Below, piece after piece: positions 24,527 to 33,411 of a DNA stretch of 36,042 nucleotides. How positions within the stretch are numbered: the first letter of the stretch is position 1; the number at the start of each line of letters is the position of its first letter. The notes beneath the pieces are model-generated. The model saw only the letters and a program-made list of their open reading frames with translations, was not told the DNA's origin and ran no database searches. Source of the DNA: a bacterium (GTDB lineage Bacteria; Auribacterota; UBA3054); assembly GCA_017650925.1 (NCBI GenBank), contig JAGCDY010000040.1, positions 1-36,042 on the forward strand. The letters run 5' to 3'. A program made the translations under genes and the position numbers.

Positions 24527-25222
24527 TCACCAGTGCATTATCTCCGCCACGTGCGGCAGTTTCGGTTTTATAAGCTGTTTTATGGCCCTGGCGTACTGGA
24601 CCATCTCCCACTGCGCGCCGGCGTGGTCCCTGATCTCCAGGAAGTGCGCCAGGTTGTGCAGGTCGACGGTCGCCCAGAAGGTCGTCATGACGTTCTGAGT
24701 CAAAACTCCCCTGGCCTGTTCGCGGCAGACGCCCTTTTGAAGCAGGGCTTCGTATTCCTTTAAGCTTTGCTCATTGGCCTTCTTGATCATTTCCCTGGCC
24801 TCGGCCTGGGCTTCCTGTGACATCGTGTCCTCGGAGGCCTGGCGGTTGTTCTCGCTCTGCGACCTGACCATGGGCGGCACGTAGAACTCGATGTCCGTCT
24901 CGGTGTAGCGGCGGCTGATCTCGTTGTAGGACCAGGTGCGGTGGCGGTGCCACTGGCTCCTAACGAAGAGCGGGCAGTGGACGATGAAGGAGAAGGCCAC
25001 GTGCTCCAAGGGGCTCGTGTGGCGGTTTTCGAGAAGGTACTTCATCAGGATGATGTCGCGCTCCGTAATTTCGGAAACGAATTTCCCAAATGAGACCCTG
25101 GCGGCGTTGACGATCGTCGTCTCGCTTCCCATCATATTGACAAGGCCTACCCAGCCCTGACCGTCCAGGACCATGACGTGATCCTTGGGCGGCGCGTTCA
25201 CGTTCAATACTGTTTCTGACAT
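24527..25222 (-). CDS. thyX: Flavin-dependent thymidylate synthase ThyX
   Basis: ThyX methylates dUMP to dTMP with FAD, NADPH and methylenetetrahydrofolate, replacing ThyA. The ThyX motif RHRxxSxNExSxR is seen as RHRTWSYNEISRRY at residues 93-106 of the 231-residue protein. The C-terminal half has NVMTTFWATVDLHNLAHFLEIR, and an arginine-rich QWEMVQYARAI region follows. The start at 25222 is chosen over an in-frame ATG at 25267: GGAG is six bases upstream, MSETVLN is a typical opening, and the likely transcription start (near 25259) lies inside the longer version. No classical thyA is in this window. The gene lies upstream of manA with the antisense tRNA-Ala between them. Confidence 0.95.
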   Translation of the reverse strand: MSETVLNVNAPPKDHVMVLDGQGWVGLVNMMGSETTIVNAARVSFGKFVSEITERDIILMKYLLENRHTSPLEHVAFSFIVHCPLFVRSQWHRHRTWSYNEISRRYTETDIEFYVPPMVRSQSENNRQASEDTMSQEAQAEAREMIKKANEQSLKEYEALLQKGVCREQARGVLTQNVMTTFWATVDLHNLAHFLEIRDHAGAQWEMVQYARAIKQLIKPKLPHVAEIMHW

Positions 25223-25265
25223 ATCACACACTCCAAAATTTTCTAGGCAAAAACCTAACACTTCC

Positions 25266-25284
25266 ATCTTACCATCCCTGTCAA
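25266..25284 (-). promoter_or_regulatory. Promoter region of thyX
   Basis: On the minus strand TGG-TAAGAT (25274-25266) gives an extended -10 about 45 bases before the thyX ATG. A perfect TTGACA lies at 25284-25279, only seven bases upstream of the hexamer, the same odd close arrangement as in front of the 1-984 gene. Confidence 0.45.
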
Positions 25285-25305
25285 CACCTTGCGAAGAGCG
25301 AATTA

Positions 25306-25314
25306 TGCTAAAAT
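25306..25314 (+). promoter_or_regulatory. Extended -10 promoter of the HIT/M42/glycan operon
   Basis: TGC-TAAAAT (25306-25314) is an extended -10. The start of transcription would be near 25321, about six bases before the ATG at 25327, so the first mRNA codon would be almost at the 5' end. It diverges from the thyX promoter with 31 bases between the two signals. Confidence 0.5.
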
Positions 25315-25326
25315 ATAAAGTTAATT

Positions 25327-25878
25327 ATGGATATTGAAAAAGAACTCAACGAGGAACTGGCGAAGTCCCTGCGCAAGGTGGGCGAAGTCTGGGCTCCCTG
25401 GCGGAGCGCCTACATCTCCGGGCCGAAAAAGGACGGGGAATGCGTGTTTTGCGCGAAAGTGAAGGCTCCCTCCGGTTCCGACCGCGAAAACCTCCTCCTG
25501 GAGAGGGGCGAAAGGTGCTTCGTCTGCATGAACACCTATCCCTACACTCCGGGGCACGTGCTGATTCTCCCCTACTCCCACGTCGAGACGCTGGATGAGC
25601 TGGACGAGGAAACTTACGCGGAATTCTTCGCGCTGCTCAAAAAGTGGCAGGGAATAGTCAAGAAGAGCGTGGGCGCGGGCGGCCTCAACATCGGCATCAA
25701 CATGGGCAAGATCGCGGGCGCCGGCATCGCGGAGCATCTGCACATGCACATCGTCCCCCGCTACTTCGGCGACACGAATTTTATTACGACCTGCGCGGAC
25801 ACTCGCGTCGTTTCCAAATCTTTATTCGACATCTACGATCTTTATCTTTCAAACATAAACTCTAAGGAAGAAAAATGA
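25327..25878 (+). CDS. HIT protein, Ap4A phosphorylase-like
   Basis: The 183-residue protein has the WAPWRSAYI motif (about 23-31) typical of the longer HIT branch that includes Ap4A phosphorylase-like and related hydrolases, a CVFC metal site near residue 39-42, and the histidine triad HLHMHIVPRYFGD near 138-150. These enzymes cleave dinucleoside polyphosphates or related AMP compounds in the cytoplasm; the exact substrate is open. No ribosome site is visible before the ATG, which fits the short leader predicted by the promoter. It is the first gene of a seven-gene operon and its stop overlaps the M42 start (ATGA). It belongs to a different branch from the HINT-type protein at 11248-11646. 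Confidence 0.9.
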   Translation: MDIEKELNEELAKSLRKVGEVWAPWRSAYISGPKKDGECVFCAKVKAPSGSDRENLLLERGERCFVCMNTYPYTPGHVLILPYSHVETLDELDEETYAEFFALLKKWQGIVKKSVGAGGLNIGINMGKIAGAGIAEHLHMHIVPRYFGDTNFITTCADTRVVSKSLFDIYDLYLSNINSKEEK

Positions 25879-26930
25879 AAAAATCAAGCATGACCTATCT
25901 GGAAAAACTCCTGAACGCTCCCAGCCCGACCGGTTACGAAGACGGCGCCAGAAACATTTGGCGCGCTGAAATGAAGTCCTTCGCCGACAAAGTCTACGGC
26001 GACACGCACGGCAACAGCTTCGCCGTCCTTAACGAGAAAGGCAAGAGGAAAGTCATGCTGGCCGGCCATATCGACGAGATCGGCTTCCAGGTGCAAAGTA
26101 TCTGCGACGGCGTCATCAAGTTCCAGCCTCTGGGCGGCTTCGACACCAACATCATCCCCGGGCGCCGCGTCATCATCCACACCGCCAAGGGCGACGTCCC
26201 CGGCGTCATCGGCAAGAAGGCCATCCACCTCATGTCCGCCGACGAAAGGAAGAAAACCACCGAGTTCCGCGACATGTGGATCGACACCGGCATCTATGAC
26301 GAGGAAGAGCTGAAGAAGACCGTCGAGATCGGCGACCCCATAACCTACGGCTACACGCTTGAACATCTGGCCCACGACGTTTACGTCGGCCGCGGCGTGG
26401 ACGACAGGATCGGCGCCTTCATCATCGGCGAAGTTTTGAGAAACCTCAAAGGCAAGAACCTCGGCGATCTGGCCGTCTACGCGGTCGCGACCGTCCAGGA
26501 AGAGATCGGCTTGCGCGGCGCCGTGACGGCCGCCGGCAGCATCAAGCCGGAATTCGGTTTCGCGGTGGACGTCTGCCACTGCCTGATGCCGGGCGTTGGC
26601 AAAGACGTGGTCGGCGACGTGACGATGGGATCTGGCGCCGTCGTTACGAGAGGCCCGAACATCAACCCGAAGCTCTTCGACCTGGTCGTGAAGACCGCCG
26701 GCAAAAAGAAGATCGCTTTCCAGCGCGACGCGGCCTGCCGCGGCACCGGCACCGACGCCAACGCCATGCAGCTATCTAGCGGCGGCGTGGCCTGCCAGCT
26801 GATCTCTATCCCCAACCGCTATATGCACACCCCGGTCGAACTGTTCGACATGAAGGACGTGGAATCCGCCATCGCCCTCATGACCGAAACGATCCTGGCC
26901 GTCGATAAGAAAACCTCTTTTGTGATCTAA
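25875..26930 (+). CDS. M42 family metallo-aminopeptidase
   Basis: M42 enzymes (glutamyl aminopeptidase/endoglucanase M family, tetrahedral aminopeptidases) remove N-terminal residues from peptides in the cytoplasm with two metal ions. The 351-residue protein shows the metal and catalytic signatures AGHIDEIGF (near 58), GRGVDDRIGAF (near 176; the bridging aspartate), VQEEIGLRGA (near 213; catalytic EE) and AVDVCHC (near 235), plus a late ISIPNRYMHTPVELF with the last metal histidine. The gene overlaps the HIT gene by four bases and is followed by the aminotransferase gene after two bases. The link to the glycan genes downstream is by transcription only; I see no functional link. Confidence 0.93.
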   Translation: MKKSSMTYLEKLLNAPSPTGYEDGARNIWRAEMKSFADKVYGDTHGNSFAVLNEKGKRKVMLAGHIDEIGFQVQSICDGVIKFQPLGGFDTNIIPGRRVIIHTAKGDVPGVIGKKAIHLMSADERKKTTEFRDMWIDTGIYDEEELKKTVEIGDPITYGYTLEHLAHDVYVGRGVDDRIGAFIIGEVLRNLKGKNLGDLAVYAVATVQEEIGLRGAVTAAGSIKPEFGFAVDVCHCLMPGVGKDVVGDVTMGSGAVVTRGPNINPKLFDLVVKTAGKKKIAFQRDAACRGTGTDANAMQLSSGGVACQLISIPNRYMHTPVELFDMKDVESAIALMTETILAVDKKTSFVI

Positions 26931-26932
26931 AA

Positions 26933-28090
26933 ATGAGCGAAACGAAATATCACATTCCCCTCTCCTCCCCCGACATAACGGAAAGGGAGATCCAGGCTGT
27001 GACGGACGTCATGAGGACCGGAACTTTGAGCTTGGGCCCGAAGCTTCCGGAGTTTGAGAAAGCCATAGCCGATTACGCCGGAATAAAGCACGCCGTGGCC
27101 GTCAACTCCGGCACTTCCGGTCTGCACCTCTGCGTCAGGGCGCTGGGGTTAAAAGAGGGTGACGAAGTCATCACGACTTCCTTCTCCTTCATCGCCTCCG
27201 CCAACTGCGTCATCTTCGAGGGCGCCAAACCAGTCTTCATCGACATCGATCCCGTCGACATGAACTTCAACATCGATCAGATCGAAGGCGCCATCACCGA
27301 GAAGACCAAAGCCATCGTGGCGGTGCACGCCTTCGGGATGCCCCTGGACATGGTGAGAGTCATGGAAGTGGCCAAAAAGCATAACCTCGCTGTCATAGAG
27401 GACGCCTGCGAAGCCATCGGCGCCATGATAAAAGACGGGAATGAATGGAAAATGGCCGGCACCTTCGGCGACTGCGCCCTGTACGCCTTCTATCCCAACA
27501 AGCAGATAACGACAGGCGAAGGCGGCATCATAATAACCGACAACGACGAGATCGCCCGCCTTTGCGTCTCCATGCGCAACCAAGGGCGCGACGCCGGCAT
27601 GGGCTGGCTCGCGCACGCGAGGCTAGGCTACAACTACCGCCTCAGCGACATGAGCTGCGCCCTTGGCACCGTCCAGGTCTCCCGCCTTGGCGAGATACTG
27701 CCGAAGCGCGCGGAAGTGGCCGCCCGCTACACGAAGCTCTTCCAGAAAGAACTTCCCGAAGTGGTCCTCCCCTGCCCCGATCCCGAAAACTTGAAGCGCA
27801 GCTGGTTCGTCTATGTCATCCAGCTTCCCAAGCAGTATAGCGGCGACCAGAGGAACGCGCTCATAACGCATCTGCGCGGCCTCGGCATCGGCTGCAACCA
27901 GTACTTCTCCCCCATCCATCTGCAGCCTTTCTACGTCAGAGAATACGGCTGGAAGCGCGGAGACCTCCCAGTGACCGAATACATGGGCGATCACAGTATG
28001 TCCATCCCCTTCTTCAACAAGCTGAAAGAAGAGGACCAGAAGATCGTGGTCAGTGAAATAAAGAAATGGCTTAAGGAAAATCCGGCCTGA
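26933..28090 (+). CDS. DegT/DnrJ/EryC1/StrS-family sugar aminotransferase
   Basis: The 385-residue PLP enzyme transfers an amino group to a keto-sugar nucleotide. Features are the opening PLSSPDITEREIQAVTDVM, the NSGTSGLHLC phosphate-binding stretch (about 60-69), EDACEAIGA (near 160) and the lysine K190 in YPNKQITTGEGG that binds PLP. Length and motifs match PglE/PseC/ArnB-like enzymes. With the 4,6-dehydratase two genes downstream it can make a UDP-4-amino-4,6-dideoxy-sugar (known pathway PglF then PglE). It starts two bases after the M42 stop, and its TGA overlaps the ATG of the glycosyltransferase (TGATG). The exact sugar and position of amination cannot be read from sequence. Confidence 0.92.
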   Translation: MSETKYHIPLSSPDITEREIQAVTDVMRTGTLSLGPKLPEFEKAIADYAGIKHAVAVNSGTSGLHLCVRALGLKEGDEVITTSFSFIASANCVIFEGAKPVFIDIDPVDMNFNIDQIEGAITEKTKAIVAVHAFGMPLDMVRVMEVAKKHNLAVIEDACEAIGAMIKDGNEWKMAGTFGDCALYAFYPNKQITTGEGGIIITDNDEIARLCVSMRNQGRDAGMGWLAHARLGYNYRLSDMSCALGTVQVSRLGEILPKRAEVAARYTKLFQKELPEVVLPCPDPENLKRSWFVYVIQLPKQYSGDQRNALITHLRGLGIGCNQYFSPIHLQPFYVREYGWKRGDLPVTEYMGDHSMSIPFFNKLKEEDQKIVVSEIKKWLKENPA

Positions 28091-29691
28091 TGAGCGAAAG
28101 TAAAGGCGTCAAATTTCTGAAACTCCTGGCGGAGCACGGGCTCGCCGTGACCATTGGTCTCGCGGCGCTCGTCAGGATCTATCTTCTGCTGATCAGGGAG
28201 TACGTCATCGTCAACGACGGGCTCCTCTATGTTCAGTGGATAGAGAAGATCCAGGAGCTTGGATTTAAGGGCGCCTTTACGAACGCTTATCCTTTCAACC
28301 TCTTCCCGCTTTTCGCGGCCTGCCTTCAGAAGATCTCCTTCGGAACGCTTTCCGCCGAGACATCAGTTCTCATCCTGAACTTCTTCTTCGGGCTTTTGGC
28401 GCTCGTTCCCGTCTATCTTCTGGCGAAGAGGATCTTCGGGAAACTGCCGGCTCTGGTCACAGGCTTCTACATCGCCTGGCACCCGATCTTCACGGAAGTC
28501 TCCTGCCAGGTCTTGAGGGAAGCCCCCGCCATCTGCTTCGGCCTCTGGGCGGTCTACTTCCTTCTGACCGGACTTGAAAAGGAAGAGCCCGAGAACTGGG
28601 ACTACAAGAAGCTTGCGCTGAGCCTCGTCTTCATCTTCCTCGCGCTCTTAATAAGGCTCGAGATGCTCTCGCTTCTTTTCGTCGCCTTTATTACGCTCTT
28701 TTTGGCGCACTATGAGAAAGGCCGCGACAATCATTTCAAGGCCAGGTTCAAGATCTTCTTCGTCTGCGCGGCCATACTTCTCGTCTCAGCCGCCGCCGTC
28801 TTCGGCGCCGTCAGAGTCGTGAAGGGCCAGTGGGATTTCGCCAGGCTCGACAAGATCTTCTCCGCCCAGGGAATGGGTGAGGAAAAATACGACGTGGCCG
28901 ATCCTTTGAAACCCTCCGCGGAAATTTACGACGCCCAGGGCAAGCCTATCCCGATGGCGAGGACGAAGTACGCCTTCGCTCATTTGGCCTGGGACCATCA
29001 GCGGGCGCTCTTCGGCTATGAGATCCTCTACAAGACCTGGAAGACGCTGCATCCGGTGGGATTGGCGCTGCTTCTCATCGCGTTCTACTACCTTATTGTG
29101 AAAAAGCCCCTGAAGCTGTGCGCTCCCATAAACGTTTTCTCGGCCGCGCTGATCGTGATAATGGGCGCCGTCTTCTACCGCTACGTCTCCACGAAGTTCG
29201 CGGTCAGCAACAGGCACATCGTCCTGCCGGTCTTCGTGCTCTCCGTTTACATGGGGCTATTCACCTCTTACCTGAGAGTCGAGAAAGGATACCAGAAACT
29301 ATTGCTGGCCTTCTGTCTCGCTGCGGCTTTCCTAATGCTGACCTACAAAGCCTTCCGTCCTTTGGAGAGCCATCGCCTTCCCTTAAAGCTTTACGGGAAA
29401 CAGCTGGCGGATAAAAAACTTATTCCCGAAAAGTCTCTTTTGATCGAGCCCGACGGCCTCAAGCAGCTTGCCTACTACGCGGGCATGAGGCACAAGATGT
29501 GGGCCTCGCAGACTTCCGAAGAACTTTTAGAGCAGCTGGCGAAAAAAGAGAACGCCTTTCTGCTCGTCAATTTCCGGGACGGCAGCCACACCGCGGCTTT
29601 CCTCCCCGTCAAGGACAAGCTGGAATACATAGATTCCCTGGAACCCGCCGACAAAAGATTCGATCTGAAACTTTACCGTTTGAAAAAATAA
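28090..29691 (+). CDS. GT39-like (GT-C fold) membrane glycosyltransferase
   Basis: The 533-residue protein has about ten hydrophobic segments and a soluble C-terminal domain (about 430-533). Residue about 42 onward, YVIVNDGLLYVQWIEKI, resembles the first luminal loop of ArnT/PMT-type enzymes with an acidic residue for sugar transfer, and a YPFNLFPLFAACLQK loop follows. Such enzymes take a sugar from undecaprenyl phosphate and move it to protein, lipid A or another acceptor on the outer face of the inner membrane. The exact acceptor is unknown. It overlaps the aminotransferase gene by one base, and the dehydratase starts five bases after its stop, so it probably works with a sugar made by these neighbours (inference). 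Confidence 0.8.
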   Translation: MSESKGVKFLKLLAEHGLAVTIGLAALVRIYLLLIREYVIVNDGLLYVQWIEKIQELGFKGAFTNAYPFNLFPLFAACLQKISFGTLSAETSVLILNFFFGLLALVPVYLLAKRIFGKLPALVTGFYIAWHPIFTEVSCQVLREAPAICFGLWAVYFLLTGLEKEEPENWDYKKLALSLVFIFLALLIRLEMLSLLFVAFITLFLAHYEKGRDNHFKARFKIFFVCAAILLVSAAAVFGAVRVVKGQWDFARLDKIFSAQGMGEEKYDVADPLKPSAEIYDAQGKPIPMARTKYAFAHLAWDHQRALFGYEILYKTWKTLHPVGLALLLIAFYYLIVKKPLKLCAPINVFSAALIVIMGAVFYRYVSTKFAVSNRHIVLPVFVLSVYMGLFTSYLRVEKGYQKLLLAFCLAAAFLMLTYKAFRPLESHRLPLKLYGKQLADKKLIPEKSLLIEPDGLKQLAYYAGMRHKMWASQTSEELLEQLAKKENAFLLVNFRDGSHTAAFLPVKDKLEYIDSLEPADKRFDLKLYRLKK

Positions 29692-29696
29692 AGCCT

Positions 29697-31574
29697 ATGA
29701 AGCTGAATTTCCTGAAAAATCCGGACCGCGGTCCGCTTGTTTGGCTGATGGTCATCAGCGACGCCATTTTGTGCGCCGTGAGCTTTTTGATCATGACCTT
29801 CGTGCACGCCAGCTGCGCCGAGAAGCCTTTCTCGAACTATCTTGAGATGCTGAGCTACTGCCTCCCCATCGTCATCGTAGTGAGGCTGATCGTCTTCGCC
29901 TGCTTCTCCCTCTACCGCAGCGGCTGGCGCTATGCCGGTCTGCATGACGCCGTCAACATCGCCAAGGCCGTCTCGGTCAGCACGCTCATCGCCTGCATCG
30001 CGACGATACTCATAAGCAAGATACCGGCAAAGCCCTTCAACTACTCCGTCTACATCTTCCTGGGCGACATGGTCATCGCCACGGTGCTCATCACGACCAT
30101 GCGCTTCTCCATGAGACTCAAAAAGGAATTCCTGGCCTGGAGGCAAACCGGCAGGAAGAACGTTTTGATAGTAGGCGCCGGCGACGCGGGCGTCATGCTT
30201 TTGAGGGAGATCAACGCCAACATGCCGAAATACGCGGTCTGCGGCTTCATTGACGACGATCCCAAGAAGCAAGGGATGCTCATCCAGGGCGTTCCCGTCC
30301 TGGGCCCCAGGTCGCAGCTTGAGACCATCGTCCACACCACCTTCGCGGAGGAAGTTTTCATCGCCATCCCCTCCGCTTCCGGCCACGCCATCAAAGAAGT
30401 GGCCGAGACTTGCAACGCCCTCAAGATAAGATACAAGACGCTGCCTAGTGTCAACGATATCGTGGACGGCAAGGTGACGGTCTCCGACCTTAGGGAAGTC
30501 GACATCCTCGACGTTCTGCGCCGCGATCCCGTGGAACTGGATCTGCCCGCCATCAAGAACAAGATCAAAGGCAAGCGCGTCCTCGTCACGGGCGCCGGAG
30601 GATCCATCGGCAGCGAGATGTGCCGCCAGATCGCACTCTTCAAGCCCGAAGAGCTGATCCTTCTGGAACTCTGCGAATTCAACCTCTACCAGATAGATCG
30701 CGAACTCAAGGCCAAGTTCCCCGAACTGAAGATCTGCCCCTACATCGCGGACATCAAGAACGAAGCCAGGCTCGACCATATCTTCGCCGAGCACAAGCCC
30801 CAGATCGTCTTCCACGCCGCGGCCTACAAGCACGTGCCGATAATGGAACTGAACCCTCTGGAAGCCGTCCTTAACAACGTCAAGGGCACCTACCAGATCG
30901 CCTGCGCCGCCGACAAGCACGGCTGTGAGGAATTCATCCAGATCTCGACCGACAAGGCCGTCAAGCCGAGCTCCATCATGGGCGCCACGAAAAGGGTGGC
31001 TGAGAAATTCGTCCAGAGCCTCAACACCATTAGTTCGACGAGATTCATCTCCGTCAGGTTCGGCAACGTCCTCGGGTCCTCCGGCAGCGTCCTTCCCCTC
31101 TTCAGGGAACAGATCATAAAGGGCGGACCCGTCACCGTCACGCACCCTGACATGACGCGCTACTTCATGCTAATTCCCGAAGCGGCCCAGCTCGTTCTGG
31201 AAGCCGCGACCATTGGCGAAGGCGGCGAGATCTTCATTCTCAACATGGGCGAGCCCGTCAAGATCGTCGACCTTGCCAACCAGCTGATAAAACTCATGGG
31301 CAAGCGTCCCGGGACCGACGTTCAGATAGTCTTCACCGGACTCAGGCCCGGAGAAAAGATGCACGAACAGCTGGTCTACGACGGCAGCGAGCAGCCGACC
31401 AGGATGAAGAAGATCATGGTGACGAGGACCAATCCGGAAGATTACGAAGCTCTGAAGGAGAAGATCCTCGAGCTCATCGACACGGCGGCCTTCGGGAACG
31501 AAAAGGAGACCAGGCAGGAACTCTGCGCCATCGTTCCGGAATACACTCCCGACACCAGCTACATAAGCGAATAA
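29697..31574 (+). CDS. Membrane-bound nucleotide-sugar 4,6-dehydratase (PglF/WbpM/CapD type)
   Basis: I place the start at the ATG 29697 (625 residues), just after the glycosyltransferase stop; a longer frame upstream only overlaps that gene. Residues about 15-140 hold four membrane segments. A first Rossmann-like domain has VGAGDAGVMLLREI (near 160). The catalytic SDR domain begins with TGAGGSIGSEM (near 298), has YKHVPIME and the STDKAVKPSSIMGATKR motif near 415-431, in which methionine replaces the usual tyrosine, as in PglF, WbpM and CapD. These enzymes convert UDP-GlcNAc to the 4-keto-6-deoxy form. The DegT aminotransferase in the same operon is the natural next step. Confidence 0.92.
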   Translation: MKLNFLKNPDRGPLVWLMVISDAILCAVSFLIMTFVHASCAEKPFSNYLEMLSYCLPIVIVVRLIVFACFSLYRSGWRYAGLHDAVNIAKAVSVSTLIACIATILISKIPAKPFNYSVYIFLGDMVIATVLITTMRFSMRLKKEFLAWRQTGRKNVLIVGAGDAGVMLLREINANMPKYAVCGFIDDDPKKQGMLIQGVPVLGPRSQLETIVHTTFAEEVFIAIPSASGHAIKEVAETCNALKIRYKTLPSVNDIVDGKVTVSDLREVDILDVLRRDPVELDLPAIKNKIKGKRVLVTGAGGSIGSEMCRQIALFKPEELILLELCEFNLYQIDRELKAKFPELKICPYIADIKNEARLDHIFAEHKPQIVFHAAAYKHVPIMELNPLEAVLNNVKGTYQIACAADKHGCEEFIQISTDKAVKPSSIMGATKRVAEKFVQSLNTISSTRFISVRFGNVLGSSGSVLPLFREQIIKGGPVTVTHPDMTRYFMLIPEAAQLVLEAATIGEGGEIFILNMGEPVKIVDLANQLIKLMGKRPGTDVQIVFTGLRPGEKMHEQLVYDGSEQPTRMKKIMVTRTNPEDYEALKEKILELIDTAAFGNEKETRQELCAIVPEYTPDTSYISE

Positions 31575-31577
31575 ATC

Positions 31578-32849
31578 GTGGCTGTCAGAATTGGAGATGA
31601 ATTAGTCCTGGACATCGTCGACAACGCCTTCGGCGGCGAAGCGGTCGGAAGGATCAACAATCTTGTTATTTTCGTGCCCTTCGCCATCAAAGGCGAAAAG
31701 GTGCGCGTCAAGATCATCAGCAAAAAGCGTAGGATGCTTTTCGCCGATCTTCTGGAAGTAATAGAACCTTCCCCCGAGCGCCAGGAGCCTTTCTGCAAGA
31801 ACTTCGGGCGCTGCGGCGGCTGCCAGTACCAGCACATAAAGTACCCTTACCAGCTGGAGATCTTCGTCAAGCAACTGAAAGACCTGCTCATCAGGACGGG
31901 CGGCTTCCTCGAGCTTCCCGAGATCCTTCCGGCTCTCCCCTCCCCTAAGACCACCCATTACCGCAACAGAATAGACCTGCACCCGGCCGTTAACGAAGCG
32001 GGAGAGCCGTATTACGGCTTCTGCTTAAGGAACGCGCCCAAGACCATATTCCCCCTAACAGAGTGCCCTATTTTTGCCTTGGAGGACGATTTCTCAAAGA
32101 TCCCCATGCGCATGGAGGACAAGCTGCTGGTCTTGAGGACGCACAGCGGGGAGCCCTACTATTATTTCAAGGACAACCACAACGTTGTCTCCTCGAAGCC
32201 GTACGACTACAAAACGAAGGAAAGTTTAGGCGACGAGGACGTCTTCTACGACTTCTGCGGGCTGAGATTCTTCAATTCCTACAGTGGTTTCTTCCAGGTC
32301 AACCCCTCGCTTCTGGAAACCTTCGCCAAAGTCGTCAGAGATTTCGCCCAGCCCAAATCAGACGACCTTCTGCTGGACGTCTACTGCGGCGCGGGCTTCT
32401 TCGGACTCACATTGGCAAAGGAAGTAAAGAAAGTTCTGGGCGTCGAGATCGACCCCTCTTCCATCGCCTACGCCAAAAAGAACGCCGAAGCGGCCGGCTT
32501 TGCGAACTGCGAATACACCGCGGACTTCGCGGAAAACTTCCTGAGAGGCCTTCTGGAAACAGGCGCCAAGCCCGACATCTGCATACTTGACCCCCCGAGG
32601 ACCGGGCTGACCAACAAGGCCGTCTCTGCCGTCAAGCACCTTGAGCCCAAGCGTCTCATCTACATTTCCTGCGGTCCGCCGACCTTCGCCAGGGACGCCG
32701 CCAAATTCGCGAACGCCGGCTACCAGCTCAGCAAGATCCAGCCCCTGGACCTCTTCCCGCACACCAAGCACTTCGAGCTCATCTCGCTCTTCGAGTGGAA
32801 AGGGAAAGGTCTGGGCTCTCCCACCAAAAGCGCTGAAAGCGAGGAATAA
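31578..32849 (+). CDS. RlmD/TrmA-type 23S rRNA or tRNA uracil-5-methyltransferase
   Basis: The 423-residue protein has an N-terminal TRAM domain (about 5-60), the four-Fe four-S cysteine pattern C-x5-CGGC at CKNFGRCGGC near 75-84 plus a later cysteine (LTECPIF), the SAM-binding LLDVYCGAGFFG (near 265), CILDPPRTGL (near 335) and the catalytic cysteine C365 in IYISCGPPTFARD. Enzymes of this family make m5U in 23S rRNA (positions 747 or 1939) or tRNA; the exact target cannot be told here. The start is a GTG three bases after the dehydratase stop, with no strong ribosome site, so translation is probably coupled. Its stop overlaps the MntP start (TAATG). Confidence 0.9.
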   Translation: MAVRIGDELVLDIVDNAFGGEAVGRINNLVIFVPFAIKGEKVRVKIISKKRRMLFADLLEVIEPSPERQEPFCKNFGRCGGCQYQHIKYPYQLEIFVKQLKDLLIRTGGFLELPEILPALPSPKTTHYRNRIDLHPAVNEAGEPYYGFCLRNAPKTIFPLTECPIFALEDDFSKIPMRMEDKLLVLRTHSGEPYYYFKDNHNVVSSKPYDYKTKESLGDEDVFYDFCGLRFFNSYSGFFQVNPSLLETFAKVVRDFAQPKSDDLLLDVYCGAGFFGLTLAKEVKKVLGVEIDPSSIAYAKKNAEAAGFANCEYTADFAENFLRGLLETGAKPDICILDPPRTGLTNKAVSAVKHLEPKRLIYISCGPPTFARDAAKFANAGYQLSKIQPLDLFPHTKHFELISLFEWKGKGLGSPTKSAESEE

Positions 32850-33409
32850 TGTCCCTGCTTGAGATCTTACTTCTGGGCGTCAGCCTTTCCATGGACGCCT
32901 TCGCCGTCTCCATCTGCCAGGGCCTGACCTTAAAGAGCTTCAGCCTCAAGCACGTTCTCGTGATAGGTTTGTGGTACGGCGGATTTCAGTTTTTGATGCC
33001 GGTGATAGGCTTCTTCCTCTCCGCCCGCTGCGCCGGAATGATCGAAAGCTTTGACCACTGGATCGCCTTCGGCCTTCTCTTCCTCATCGGCGTCAACATG
33101 ATCAGGGAAGCGCTTTCCAATGAAGAGGAGAGCCTCACCTCGTCTCTGGCCTTCCTTACGATGCTTAAGCTTGCCATCGCCACTTCCATCGACGCCCTGG
33201 CTGTCGGCGTCTCGCTCTCGATGCTTCAGGATACGATCGTGCTTCCGGCCCTGCTTATCGGGCTTACTACTTTCACGATCTCGGCGATCGGCGTCTCCTT
33301 TGGCAAGTATATCGGAGAAAAGTTCAGCTCCAAGGCTGAGATCGCCGGCGGTATCGTCCTGATCCTCCTCGGCGTAAAGATCCTTTTGGAACACACTCTT
33401 TTGAAATAA
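32849..33409 (+). CDS. mntP: Putative manganese efflux pump MntP
   Basis: The 186-residue, six-segment membrane protein matches MntP: GVSLSMDAFAVSICQGL near the start (residues 8-25, with the acidic residue of the metal path) and the internal repeat IATSIDALAVGVSLSM near 110-125. MntP exports Mn2+ from the cytoplasm. The length is typical. It is the last gene of the operon, overlapping the RNA methyltransferase gene by one base. I see no manganese riboswitch, which often controls mntP elsewhere; as a downstream gene it would be co-transcribed. Its stop is two bases from the convergent amidohydrolase stop. Confidence 0.93.
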   Translation: MSLLEILLLGVSLSMDAFAVSICQGLTLKSFSLKHVLVIGLWYGGFQFLMPVIGFFLSARCAGMIESFDHWIAFGLLFLIGVNMIREALSNEEESLTSSLAFLTMLKLAIATSIDALAVGVSLSMLQDTIVLPALLIGLTTFTISAIGVSFGKYIGEKFSSKAEIAGGIVLILLGVKILLEHTLLK

Positions 33410-33411
33410 GG

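Noticed and set aside
29673-31145. Minus-strand open frame of 490 codons opposite the 4,6-dehydratase
   Set aside because: The plus-strand frame has all dehydratase motifs. The minus frame is antisense with D/G/V-rich composition.
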